The notes under the pieces: generated by a model | Databases searched by the model: none | What the model was told of the DNA's origin: nothing | What the model saw: only the letters and a program-made list of their open reading frames with translations | Origin: Ogataea parapolymorpha DL-1 | Taxonomy: Eukaryota; Ascomycota; Pichiomycetes; Pichiales; Pichiaceae | DNA: 64,000 nucleotides | Direction of reading: 5' to 3' | Assembly (NCBI RefSeq): GCF_000187245.1 | Contig: NC_027862.1 | Coordinates: 496,001-560,000, forward strand | Shown here: positions 45,995 to 55,330 of the stretch, piece by piece | How the letters are laid out: each line of letters opens with the position of its first letter | Position numbering within the stretch: the stretch's first letter is position 1 | Position numbers and translations under genes: made by a program

Positions 45995-46421
45995 TGAAGC
46001 TTTTATTTCATGCTAATTGCCAGACCAGGATAAGAATATGTCTTTGTTTTGCCATATTTGGATTTGAGGCTCACGTAAGCAGAGAGAGAGCATATAAAGC
46101 AGGGCACAAACAAATTTTATAGAATGTGACAAATTTTTCATTTGGTCTTCTTCGCCTGTTGCGCAGCCGGTGGGCTGTTTGATGGACAAAGAGGATCTCA
46201 CTCCTGTTTCTGCCTCATATTCCCTTGCTCCATGGAATAATGGGTTCTGGTGATGGAGAAGATCAAGCCCGTCGTCGTCTCTGCGATTTGATACTTTGTT
46301 GAGTTCGAGGACGGGATCGTGAAAACGCATATACCCAGGGCTGCCAGACAGGTTGGCGGCTCTGAATTGTCGTTTCTACATCTAAGCATATAATTCGTAT
46401 TTTTTGATCAGGTGCAAGTAT
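45995..46421. other. Region without a confident gene between VMA9 and the membrane-protein gene
   Basis: These 427 bp contain short frames on both strands, up to about 105 codons, including fragments that read somewhat protein-like around 46130-46330. No ATG-initiated frame has a recognisable family or a convincing splice pair. It must contain the promoter of the 45994 gene; a TATA-like CATATAAAG lies near 46090. Confidence 0.4.
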
Positions 46422-46732
46422 CTAATCTGCATATTCTGGCCGTAAATCTGATCTTCTTGGTTCCACCAGCGGGTGCAATTGACATAGATATGTGATTGCC
46501 CACATGAGGAACATCATAGCCAACGACAGCGACACCGTGCTTCTCCAAACACTGGAAATTGTTAGTCTTTGCAAAACAGCACAAATTGGTACTTACGTCT
46601 GGTTTTCTTTAGGTGCGTATCTCCAGAACACTGCCCCCACGGCAACGGTGACAATTAGAGTCCACACAACGGTCCATCTAAACAGTTAGGGTCTTGGTCT
46701 TGACATTGTCCTGTTGGCACTTACCCGCTCAT
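46422..46732 (-). CDS. VMA9: V-ATPase subunit e, Vma9 (two introns)
   Basis: Small hydrophobic subunit of the V0 sector of the vacuolar proton pump. It is encoded in three exons: 46725-46732 (8 nt), 46597-46677 and 46422-46551. The introns are 46678-46724 and 46552-46596, both with GTAAGT donors, CTAAC branches and TTTAG/CCAG acceptors. The joined product has 72 residues (yeast Vma9: 73). It has two membrane helices: TVVWTLIVTVAVGAVFW, then the hallmark VWRSTVSLSLAMMFLMWAIT followed by LCQLHPLVEPRRSDLRPE. The near-identity of the second half to Vma9 makes the splice model secure. STP22 is divergent, 205 bp away. Confidence 0.95.
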
Positions 46733-46937
46733 TTTATGTTCTTTTCCAGCGTAATCTGTAACTGTGTCTATCAAATGCGTGCAATCACCTCTGTACGGTA
46801 GATTCCAAGTGAATTCCTCGCGTTTGTGGCCAAATGGTGTGTTTTGATGCTGGACTAGAAATAGTTACAGTATATTTAATTTTTGAGCAGCAATTTTTTA
46901 GACAATTCCAAGATCGATAATCGCATGTATCAGGAGA

Positions 46938-48062
46938 ATGTCGAAATTGCCTCCACAGTTATTAGAATGGCTCTTTCGTGTGCTCCAGCCTGAGTACAGC
47001 AATCCGGTTTTGGCATACCAGGATATCTCGCTGATATTGACCTGTTTCCCATACCTCAAAGTCAAGACAGACGTCCATGTCATTGATTTGGGCAAAGAGG
47101 AATTGATGGTCAAAGTGTACGGAACAAACGAGCAGGAGGTCACTTTTGAAATATGGATTCCCCATGAGTATCCACGAATGGCCCCACTGATTTACATAAA
47201 GGCCGGAGTAGGAAGACAGGTGGTGCCGAACAACTACCTGGACGCCAACGGCAGGTTCTACCATCCGTTTTTGAGCGATTGGATGCGCATCTTTGGACAG
47301 GACGTATCCAACGACGGAACACCCCCGAAAAACAACCGACTGCTGAGATTGGTGGAGATTTTCCTGGATACAATACAGAAGTATCCTCCCATTAGCAACT
47401 CCAACAGTACACCTCCGATTCCAAAACTTCCACCGAAACCCGCTTCTCCCACACCAGTTGAGGCTCCTCAGCTGACCAAGCAGAAGATCAATCTCATGAG
47501 TATGCCAGCAGATAAGCCCGCACAGGTCTCGAAACCACCGTTGCTGCCGCCTAACCCAAACCGTAGCCAGGTGATAAATAGCCTGAAAATTACGCTTGAA
47601 GGCGAGAAATCCAAACTTATAAACACATTTGATACAGAAACACTTCAAAGGCTGATAAATCTACAGAATGAGCTCTTGAAGCTTACAGAAAGAACAATCA
47701 ATGACAGAAATTACCTGTCGTTTCTTTCAGAAACCATATCCAAACAGGACAAGCTGTTAGAGGTCAAAACAGAGGAAATGGCCCATTTGAATGACAATCT
47801 TGAAAAGAGCTACGACGAGAGCGTGGCTAACTTTGACTCGCACTTAGTAGCAGAAACTCCGGTCTTCAACCAGCTCTACGAGCTGGTTACAAAGCTGAAG
47901 GCCCTGGAAGACCTATTCTACAATCTTGACAAGCTCCACGACTCTGGAAAGCTAAAATTTGACCTGTATCTCAAAAATGCGCGCCAGATTGCACGCGAGC
48001 AATGTCTTCTCAAACTGCACATCGAGAAGCTGGCGCAAATCTGCTCCCTCGATACGGCCTGA
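46938..48062 (+). CDS. STP22: ESCRT-I subunit Stp22/Vps23 (Tsg101)
   Basis: ESCRT-I subunit that recognises ubiquitinated cargo on endosomes and sorts it into multivesicular bodies. The 374-residue protein has a UEV domain (about 1-150) with EIWIPHEYPRMAPLIYI and GRFYHPFLSDW. It lacks the catalytic cysteine, as the family does. A Pro-rich linker (about 155-215) follows, then a coiled coil (about 225-300) and the C-terminal steadiness box (about 310-374: ETPVFNQLYELVTKLKALEDLFYNL, read in parts). Length and order match yeast Vps23 (385). Confidence 0.93.
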   Translation: MSKLPPQLLEWLFRVLQPEYSNPVLAYQDISLILTCFPYLKVKTDVHVIDLGKEELMVKVYGTNEQEVTFEIWIPHEYPRMAPLIYIKAGVGRQVVPNNYLDANGRFYHPFLSDWMRIFGQDVSNDGTPPKNNRLLRLVEIFLDTIQKYPPISNSNSTPPIPKLPPKPASPTPVEAPQLTKQKINLMSMPADKPAQVSKPPLLPPNPNRSQVINSLKITLEGEKSKLINTFDTETLQRLINLQNELLKLTERTINDRNYLSFLSETISKQDKLLEVKTEEMAHLNDNLEKSYDESVANFDSHLVAETPVFNQLYELVTKLKALEDLFYNLDKLHDSGKLKFDLYLKNARQIAREQCLLKLHIEKLAQICSLDTA

Positions 48063-48327
48063 CAAGGCCCTTATTAATCAACACCTAGCACCGGATAGGG
48101 TTGCAGATTGAAAAATTTGTTTGGCTCCAAAAATATCCCAAGTGTATATAAATTTGCTTCAGATATAAAAAATCGAAAAGCCACCAAAACAAACTTAAAG
48201 TTAGTGCCTTTTGTCATACATTAGCGATACCGAGGTATCCTAATTCTCTGTTGAGTGAAGCGTTTGATTGTCTTCAAACAAGCGATTGAAAGGGGGAAGA
48301 CTGCGGAAGTCAAAAGAGGTACATTTC

Positions 48328-49968
48328 ATGGCTGCCTCAGGAACCACAGAAAGACACCCCAACTCAGCGATGTTCAAGCTGGGAAAGATCCTAGGAATTT
48401 CCAATAACAAGAACGCATCAGGAACAGAGTCAACGTCACCTGCTACCAGCTCAAACGCGTCCCTGAGCTCTAGTCCCTCATCTCCCACGTTGCAGGCGAA
48501 GAATACTTCAGACTTGAACTACAAAGAGGCCAAGCTCCACTCGAATTCGACCTCCTCTTTGGTCAGCGCCAATATAGGCAATGGCGCACGCAAAGCCAGA
48601 AGCCCTGGCCAGAGCTCCTTGCAGGGTCCGGGAAACATTGCCCCAATAAGCCTAAATTCGAGCGATGCTGCGCCTTTGTCCCGGTCTGGGTCGATGGCAT
48701 CTAAACATCCACAGGTGGCTCGTTTCCTGATGCGCGAAGACGGAACCCACGAGCATCATCTTCGAAACACCAAGAGACAGGAAAAATTGGGCCAGATGGT
48801 GAAGGATTGGCTCGGAGCCAAGAAATTAAGAAATTCAGCCGTTTCAGCCATTCCTAATATTTTGTCCTCCTCGAATTTGGCTGCGCTCGACAACGAGGCC
48901 AAGGCCCGGGTGGACGCAGCAACAAATAAGAATCTCCCTCCAACTTTGCTGTCTGGTCTTTTGAACCAGGTGAAACGAGGCGATATTACCCAGTTCTCTG
49001 GGCCTGACAACGCCATCCAGCAGCCCAGCACCGCCATGAGTGTGAATATGAAACCTGAAGCGGCGGACGATCGTCTGTTCGTGGAAAAATACGGCGAGTG
49101 CCAGGAAGTGATTGGTCGCGGTGCGTTTGGAGTGGTGCGTGTGGCCCATAAAAAGGTGGCCAAGGATGGTTCTGACGGAATTACAGAAATCCTCTACGCA
49201 GTCAAGGAATTCAGAAGACGTCCTAACGAAAGTGACAAACGCTACTCCAAACGACTGACGAGCGAGTTCTGTATATCCTCGTCGTTGAAGCATCTGAACA
49301 TCATATCTACCATCGATCTGTTAAAAGATGCAAAGAGCGATTATTGCGAAGTTATGGAGTACTGTTCAGGAGGCGATCTGTACTCTTTGATTGTGACGGC
49401 AGGAAGGCTGGAATATGCAGAGGCAGATTGCTTCTTCAAACAGCTGGTCAGGGGCCTCAACTATATGCACAAGATGGGCGTTGCTCACCGGGATCTGAAA
49501 CCAGAAAACCTGCTGCTCACGTCAGAAGGAACGCTGAAAATTACCGATTTCGGTAACGCCGAGTGCTTCAAAATGGCGTGGGAGGACGAAGTGCAACTGA
49601 GTCATGGAATCTGCGGTTCTTCGCCGTATATTGCACCCGAGGAGTACACGCAGAAGGAGTTTGACCCGAGACCCATAGACGTCTGGGCGTGCGGTGTGAT
49701 ATACATGGCCATGCGCACCGGTCGGCAACTTTGGAAGCTCGCCAACGTAGACGACGAGTTCTTCACCACATATCTGCAGAAAAGGAAGGACGCCAAAGGC
49801 TACGAACCTATAGAGGGTCTCAAGCGTGCGAGATGCAGGAACGTTATATACTCTGTGCTGGATCCTCTCCCGCAGAGAAGGATCACGTGTGCCCAGATAC
49901 TGAATAGCGAGTGGGTGCGAGAAATCAAAGTTTGCAAGGCTGGCGACTGCGGAAAAAGAGTCGAGTAG
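48328..49968 (+). CDS. SAT4: Sat4/Hal4-type protein kinase (Npr1/Hal5 family)
   Basis: Ser/Thr kinase that stabilises nutrient and potassium transporters such as Trk1 at the plasma membrane and so affects salt tolerance. From ATG 48328 it has 546 residues. A Ser/Thr-rich regulatory N-terminus (about 1-240) precedes the kinase domain, with glycine loop IGRGAFGVV starting at 262, Lys293 in YAVKEF, HRDLKPEN at 387-394, DFG at 407-409 and APEEY. The EVQLSHGICGSSPYIAPEEY activation segment is typical of the fungal Npr1/Hal family. Sat4/Hal4 fits better than Hal5 or Npr1 by overall resemblance. The frame upstream lacks an ATG. Confidence 0.85.
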   Translation: MAASGTTERHPNSAMFKLGKILGISNNKNASGTESTSPATSSNASLSSSPSSPTLQAKNTSDLNYKEAKLHSNSTSSLVSANIGNGARKARSPGQSSLQGPGNIAPISLNSSDAAPLSRSGSMASKHPQVARFLMREDGTHEHHLRNTKRQEKLGQMVKDWLGAKKLRNSAVSAIPNILSSSNLAALDNEAKARVDAATNKNLPPTLLSGLLNQVKRGDITQFSGPDNAIQQPSTAMSVNMKPEAADDRLFVEKYGECQEVIGRGAFGVVRVAHKKVAKDGSDGITEILYAVKEFRRRPNESDKRYSKRLTSEFCISSSLKHLNIISTIDLLKDAKSDYCEVMEYCSGGDLYSLIVTAGRLEYAEADCFFKQLVRGLNYMHKMGVAHRDLKPENLLLTSEGTLKITDFGNAECFKMAWEDEVQLSHGICGSSPYIAPEEYTQKEFDPRPIDVWACGVIYMAMRTGRQLWKLANVDDEFFTTYLQKRKDAKGYEPIEGLKRARCRNVIYSVLDPLPQRRITCAQILNSEWVREIKVCKAGDCGKRVE

Positions 49969-50073
49969 AGTGTTGCATATAGAATTAACGAGTTACGAGA
50001 GCATTGATTTAATTGCGAAAATGTAAGGCCAGTGTAAAGATGTGGTGGCATTTTTCCGGGTGCTAGAAAAAGT

Positions 50074-50110
50074 TCGGGATCATATTATTATCAATTTAAT
50101 TTGATCCCGA
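50074..50110. repeat. Inverted repeat upstream of the SCAP-like gene
   Basis: Nine-bp perfect arms TCGGGATCA (50074-50082) and TGATCCCGA (50102-50110) flank a 19-bp AT-rich spacer. The repeat lies 76 bp upstream of the SCP1 ATG and about 105 bp past the SAT4 stop. CGG/CCG ends are the half-site pattern of Zn2Cys6 factors, so it may be an operator. A terminator hairpin for SAT4 is the alternative. Confidence 0.7.
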
Positions 50111-50139
50111 CACCAGAACACTGCGAGCTGGCGATTTTG

Positions 50140-50151
50140 ATGGGCCACTAG
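50140..50151 (+). other. Three-codon upstream ORF ahead of SCP1
   Basis: ATG GGC CAC TAG ends 34 nt before the SCP1 start codon. It may lower SCP1 translation if it is included in the transcript. Confidence 0.35.
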
Positions 50152-50185
50152 TACACATCACCGCTGAAATTTGAGATTGGTTACA

Positions 50186-53100
50186 ATGCAATCAAGCTCA
50201 TATTTGTTACAGAACTGGGAGCGTCTGGTATCTGCCCGAATCACGGCATGGCTCCAAGTGCTGCAATCCAAGCACCGCAGAATTTTGCAACATTTGCTGG
50301 AGCATCCAACCGCCTTTATTCTCTGGCCGACCACGATCCTCTTTGTGCTGAGCTATCCGACGCTCTACTCGCTATATGCGTCCACATCGAGCGTTTTTCC
50401 AACATCTCTTAGCGACACCAGCTACGTTAAGACGGTTGATATTCATCTCGCTGACAGCCCGCTGGTCGAGCCTGACTTCTACATGAAAAGCGTGTGGATC
50501 CAGCCGAACCTAGATTGCGAAAATAGCACGTTGCCTGGCGTGATGGAAGACACCGCGAAAAGGAAGTCTCAGCGAGCTCTAAATAAGGAATTTTTGCTGG
50601 ATGTCTTGCATTTACAGCAAGAATTACTGCATGACCTAGAGTCAGGAGACAATTTATTGGAAAATGGATCGATACACATCCACTCGCCTCTTGAATACTG
50701 GCATAATAACGAAACGTTGCTGCGCAGCGACAAAAATGTGCTAAAAACGATTCATCTGATGGAGTCTCAAAAAGCTAATTGGAGGGTCCCTCTATCGCAA
50801 TTTCGGCTGCTTTCAGGAATCAGCAAAGTGGATGGAATAGTGAAGAGCGCTGACTCGTTGCAGCTGTGCATCATTTACCCGACCCAGGTCTCACGCCATT
50901 TTGAGCAAATTTGGGAGGAAAATTTGCAGACGGCTAGACTAAACAACAAGTTCCAAATCTTTGAGGCAGAGAATGCTGGAAAAATCAACTTTGAGCTCAC
51001 CTACAAAAGATGTAATTTTCTGGAGAGTGCTCTGGTAGCTGCTGCTCCTATGCTTGTGGCTGTCTATGCTATAATAGCTCTAACCAATATTCACTCCATC
51101 AAGTCGAGAACCGGCCTATTGTGTGCATATATTGTCCAGATCACTTTATCCATACTGTCAAGTGCAACTTTGTCAACGTACTTTTATAGGACTCTGGACC
51201 TTTCCCAGCTCCCGCTTTTGGTCACCCTGTCAATCGTGCTCCTGGTGAGCATAGAAAATACTTTTCGACTGGTGGTCGCCACCTCGCGGACGTCCGAAGA
51301 GATGTCTGTGAGCACGCGGATTTGCAAAGCAGCGCTTTCCAGCCATCCGTTGTCCACGACAATAGTCCTCGCCGACATCGCTCTGTTGGTCTTGGCGTTG
51401 CCCTTTCTCAGCGAGCTCGCAAGAAAGCACGTGCTTTTCACTTCGCTGGCCCTGGTGTTTGACCATCTGTTGCACATCACCTACTTCACGACAATTGTGG
51501 GAATAGACATACGCCGACTTGAGCTGCAAGATCTTTTGCAAAGGTCAAATAAGCACGACGGTTCTCCGGATCAGGAGATGCAAATGAGGCCGCTTGGTTC
51601 TGGCTCTATTTTCTCTTCAGCTTTGCTCCACCCACAGAACAACAGAAACCATGGGGTGTCGCTTTGGACAACTGCAAGACAGTACCTCTTCAAGGTGAAG
51701 CTTCCGCTATTCAGGTCCTTGCGCTCAAGTGTTGCAGTCGCTCTGGTTGTATTTTTACTGATATTCAAATGGACCTGTGGCGTGAACTGCCACATTCCCC
51801 AAACGTTCACGTCTATACAGTCGGCTGCAAACGCTTCTGTGGAGGCTCTTCAAAGCATGTCTTTGAATTTTTTTCCCAATAAAAAAGTGCTGGCATCGGA
51901 GCTACTTCAGCTATACTCAAGAAATGCGAACACTCAGAAAAACCAGTTTATCGTTTCCGTTTTAGATCCCACAGTGGTTCTTGCGAAAGACGCTGTGCAA
52001 CCTTTTGCGGAGCCGCGGCTTATCGGCTTCGACCAGGGAATGATTTTCAATTTTGACATGCTATACATTTTGGAGTTTTTGAGTTGTTTGACGTTTGTGG
52101 TGTCCAGTGCGCCTCTCATTCTCAAATATTTTCTGGCCAAGGACGGCATCGACGTGTCTTCAGGGCTGGGAGGAACTTTGGAAACCGCTCCTGAAAACCA
52201 GCACACCACTTTCAACTCCAAAGAACTGGTAAACGGCCATTTTTTGGACGTGGTGCGCATATCCACCTCTCCCTGTCCCTTCATAGTTTCAGTGGGGATG
52301 GACCACAAGATTCTGGTTTGGTCTCCAATGACAGTTCCTCTTCCCCCTCCTACCCAGCTGCCTCTCAGCGGAACTTTACTGCCTGTCACCAACGTGGTGA
52401 TGTCAAACACCGGCTCTCTAATTACTGTGTTCAGCAAATCTGGTGCGGTGAAGTGCTGGTCGCGGTTCACCATGTCATGGATATGGACATGTCAGGTCGC
52501 TGAGCTGATAAACGACACTCCGCTGGAGTCTTTTTTCAGAGCTCGAACCAGTCCGCAGCTATCGCGCTCCAAAACTAAGACTGTCACGCGGAAATCAAAG
52601 CTGGCCAAACAGGTGCACATGGACGACAGCTCGTCTTCCGATGACAGTTCTACGCCGCCTCTGCGTCCGACAGGTCGCGGAAGGACGTCTTTAAACCCGG
52701 CTTTTCTTGGTCATGGACGGTCGCCGTCCGTGGATTCAACGTTTGACCGGGGCAAGCATTGTGGCTTCAATGTGAAAAAAAACGAGGAGTTTGTGATGGT
52801 GCTGAAAAACGGCGATATGGTGACTGTTAACTGCGCAGACGGGTCGATGACCAGGACGAATTTGACCCAGCTGAAATTAGTATGCTGCAGAAAAATAGCC
52901 ACACCTAGAGTTAACGACAGAATCGTGGGAGTGCTAGACGACGGGTCTTTGGTGGTGGCCACGGCGATCAACAACAAATGGAAAGTGCGGTCTGTGAAGG
53001 TGCAGACAGAAAGCTACAATTCAGGCAAGCGACTAATCACACCAGCTATGATCTCCAGAACTTCGTCGATGAACCAGAAGTCCCTCGAGTCGTTGCAAAA

Positions 53101-54052
53101 ACTGCGTGCGAATGTGGCCATTGGATCCCAGTCCGCGATTGAGATCGAGCAGCCTCCTGACACTCCGGAAAAGGATTACTCCGGCGCAGTGATCGAGCCG
53201 GTCCCATTTGTTGGAATGTTTGTGAGAGCATGCGATCTGACAGCGGAGCTAATTGACGTGAACTCGGGCACTATGCTGAAATCTGTCAATATTGGCCAGT
53301 TCAAGCCCAACACCTTCAAAGTGTTCCATGCAGAGCCGTCGCATTGCCGATTCTGTGGATGTGCTTCCGTTAGCTCCTTTTCCATAGCATACACAGAGCT
53401 GGAAACTGACACACTTATCGTGCACACCTTCTCCATCGACAACAAGGCCAAAAACAGCATCTGCATGAGAGTCGAGAGAGACCCTCGCGAAACACGGTGT
53501 CTTGGTTTTGCGTCGGTGACAGAGCACCAGCACTGGTTGAGCAACGTGGAAGGCTGGTGTCCAACAGACCTGAATCTTCTAATTGGAGTGCGCAGAAAAT
53601 CGAACCCCGAGGACGACACGAAAAACAGTTTCGGCTACAGCTCAAACAGACGGCTCATAGAGGGCGAGCGGCTGCGGAGTCGCAAAAGTAAGCGTGCTAC
53701 GCCAGAAAAAAAAATACACGATATTTGGGAAGGATGGACCATGACCGCTGCCGGTGAGGTGAAATACTACGAAATTCCGAGCGGGGCCAGCTCGGGACTT
53801 TTGATCAGACGCATAGGTCCTGTTCAGAAATTTGGGCACAAGTCGATTGTCGTTTCGTTTGGCAACATCATGAAGATCCTGTACTTGGGTAACGACAACT
53901 TGATCGATAATGGAGAATCAGAGGGTGAACTGTCTGTTCCTTCTGTGCAGCCTCCCAACGCATTAGGATTCATCAGCAGAAGACGCAGAATGAAGCTGAC
54001 GAAGTACGAACTAACACACTCGACAAATTTCAGCGACGTTGACGAGGAGTGA
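50186..54052 (+). CDS. SCP1: SCAP-like sterol-sensing escort protein
   Basis: Probable SREBP cleavage-activating protein. In animals and fission yeast, SCAP binds the SREBP transcription factor and carries it from ER to Golgi when sterols fall. From ATG 50186 it has 1,288 residues. A membrane helix near residue 45 is followed by a long lumenal loop. A sterol-sensing domain of five helices (about 283-450, VAAAPMLVAVYAIIAL to IVGIDIRRLEL) comes next, then further helices near 520 and 630. A C-terminal WD40-like region (about 690 to the end, with VSVGMDHKILVWSP) completes the protein. S. cerevisiae lacks this gene. The symbol follows S. pombe usage. Confidence 0.85.
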   Translation: MQSSSYLLQNWERLVSARITAWLQVLQSKHRRILQHLLEHPTAFILWPTTILFVLSYPTLYSLYASTSSVFPTSLSDTSYVKTVDIHLADSPLVEPDFYMKSVWIQPNLDCENSTLPGVMEDTAKRKSQRALNKEFLLDVLHLQQELLHDLESGDNLLENGSIHIHSPLEYWHNNETLLRSDKNVLKTIHLMESQKANWRVPLSQFRLLSGISKVDGIVKSADSLQLCIIYPTQVSRHFEQIWEENLQTARLNNKFQIFEAENAGKINFELTYKRCNFLESALVAAAPMLVAVYAIIALTNIHSIKSRTGLLCAYIVQITLSILSSATLSTYFYRTLDLSQLPLLVTLSIVLLVSIENTFRLVVATSRTSEEMSVSTRICKAALSSHPLSTTIVLADIALLVLALPFLSELARKHVLFTSLALVFDHLLHITYFTTIVGIDIRRLELQDLLQRSNKHDGSPDQEMQMRPLGSGSIFSSALLHPQNNRNHGVSLWTTARQYLFKVKLPLFRSLRSSVAVALVVFLLIFKWTCGVNCHIPQTFTSIQSAANASVEALQSMSLNFFPNKKVLASELLQLYSRNANTQKNQFIVSVLDPTVVLAKDAVQPFAEPRLIGFDQGMIFNFDMLYILEFLSCLTFVVSSAPLILKYFLAKDGIDVSSGLGGTLETAPENQHTTFNSKELVNGHFLDVVRISTSPCPFIVSVGMDHKILVWSPMTVPLPPPTQLPLSGTLLPVTNVVMSNTGSLITVFSKSGAVKCWSRFTMSWIWTCQVAELINDTPLESFFRARTSPQLSRSKTKTVTRKSKLAKQVHMDDSSSSDDSSTPPLRPTGRGRTSLNPAFLGHGRSPSVDSTFDRGKHCGFNVKKNEEFVMVLKNGDMVTVNCADGSMTRTNLTQLKLVCCRKIATPRVNDRIVGVLDDGSLVVATAINNKWKVRSVKVQTESYNSGKRLITPAMISRTSSMNQKSLESLQKLRANVAIGSQSAIEIEQPPDTPEKDYSGAVIEPVPFVGMFVRACDLTAELIDVNSGTMLKSVNIGQFKPNTFKVFHAEPSHCRFCGCASVSSFSIAYTELETDTLIVHTFSIDNKAKNSICMRVERDPRETRCLGFASVTEHQHWLSNVEGWCPTDLNLLIGVRRKSNPEDDTKNSFGYSSNRRLIEGERLRSRKSKRATPEKKIHDIWEGWTMTAAGEVKYYEIPSGASSGLLIRRIGPVQKFGHKSIVVSFGNIMKILYLGNDNLIDNGESEGELSVPSVQPPNALGFISRRRRMKLTKYELTHSTNFSDVDEE

Positions 54053-54071
54053 AAGATGGGTGCGTCTATTA

Positions 54072-54081
54072 GCGACGATCG
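54072..54081 (-). promoter_or_regulatory. Recurrent motif CGATCGTCGC between SCP1 and the next gene
   Basis: The motif reads on the minus strand (plus strand GCGACGATCG). It lies 79 bp upstream of the 54160 start and just after the SCP1 stop. The adjoining GCGTCTATT (54062-54070) is also found beside the copy at 58570. Confidence 0.45.
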
Positions 54082-54159
54082 GCGACGATTTATTTTATAC
54101 ATGTATATATTTTATATCAGATACAAATTTCGAAAATAAGCCAAATACTTTAGAGAATT

Positions 54160-55293
54160 ATGCCTCCGCACCGAAAAAGGGGCAGACCACCAAACGCGTT
54201 TTACGAGCAGCGGGGGCTCACGCCTCCATCCCGCCAGTCGCATAATAGAGAACAGCCCCCTCCGCCTCCTCGCGAGCCGCAGCCTCCCGTCAACATATTT
54301 TCGCACCCTATATACAATCTCCCTATTCCTCCGCCCAATTCTGTGGAATCGCAGCTTCTAAACGACGAGGTGGACGTTTTCTCGTTTCGACAGTCTGCAG
54401 CATTCAAATTCAAGCTGAATAACGAATTGTTGGAGAACGTGCTGAGCAAGTTTGTGCCGTTTACTAAAATCGTTCCTCCGTCCTCGTTTCCCGTGTGTCT
54501 CGTTAACGGCAAAACCATTGACGCCGAGAACGTGTCTTCTGAAGAAGAGATTAGGCAGAGTTTGGAAAAGCCAACGGCTGCAGACAGCCATTGCGGAAAC
54601 CTGCGGGTCATGAAGTTGAAACAAGAGTATCAGAGGAAACTTATTGATCAACTAGAGTCGGAAACAATCAATGAAAACATTGACGAGAGATTTGCTTACG
54701 AGACGGAAAAAATCAATCTATTATCTGATACATTCCAGGACTACGACGTGACAAAGCTGGACCAATTTGAACTTATGGTGGATAGTATAACAGACGACCT
54801 AAAGGCCAAATTCAACATGAAAATTCAGGATGACGAATTGTTCAAAAAATATCGGCTAGATTTTGAGCAGCGCAAGTGCACCTTGGAGGAATACCGTCAA
54901 GCAAGCGAATCGATCCTCAGACGCAGAAAGGAGGCAGAGGATCGCAAGCTACGGCTAGAACAAGAGCTTGCCGAAAAGAAGAGGCAAGAAGAGGAATTAA
55001 TGCACAAACAGCGTCAGGAGGAAGAGCAGCGCAGAGCGCTGGAAGCTCAGAACAGACGCAGTGAGGAGGCTTCTGCAATGCCCGTTCCTAATGCTACCCC
55101 GGCACAGCAGGAAATACTGGGCGAAGCTCATTTCGACGATCCGTTCACCGCGGGTGCCCAGAACGGCAATTTCGAGTTTGACAATAACCTATTGTACGCC
55201 GGTTCGGACGATTTAATGATTGGCGATGATGGTGCATTTGGAGCTCTTGACGACCAGGTGTTCCTCGACAACCTCCACGGAAACTTAGAATGA
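54160..55293 (+). CDS. AT-hook protein with charged coiled coil and acidic C-terminus, possibly Snf6-like
   Basis: The 377-residue protein opens with a basic AT-hook-like RKRGRPP segment (about 5-11) and a Pro-rich stretch. A conserved-looking block FSFRQSAAFKFKLNNELLENVL follows (about 73-95). A long charged coiled coil rich in Arg, Glu and Gln lies at about 245-305, and the C-terminus is acidic and aromatic (FDDPF ... LDDQVFLDNL). The combination suggests a chromatin-remodelling subunit. The FSFR block and the DDPF/acidic end recall yeast Snf6 of SWI/SNF, but similarity is slight. Nuclear DNA binding is inferred from the AT-hook only. Confidence 0.6.
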   Translation: MPPHRKRGRPPNAFYEQRGLTPPSRQSHNREQPPPPPREPQPPVNIFSHPIYNLPIPPPNSVESQLLNDEVDVFSFRQSAAFKFKLNNELLENVLSKFVPFTKIVPPSSFPVCLVNGKTIDAENVSSEEEIRQSLEKPTAADSHCGNLRVMKLKQEYQRKLIDQLESETINENIDERFAYETEKINLLSDTFQDYDVTKLDQFELMVDSITDDLKAKFNMKIQDDELFKKYRLDFEQRKCTLEEYRQASESILRRRKEAEDRKLRLEQELAEKKRQEEELMHKQRQEEEQRRALEAQNRRSEEASAMPVPNATPAQQEILGEAHFDDPFTAGAQNGNFEFDNNLLYAGSDDLMIGDDGAFGALDDQVFLDNLHGNLE

Positions 55294-55330
55294 GTGTATT
55301 ATAGTCTATAAAATTGATTGAACAATGATT

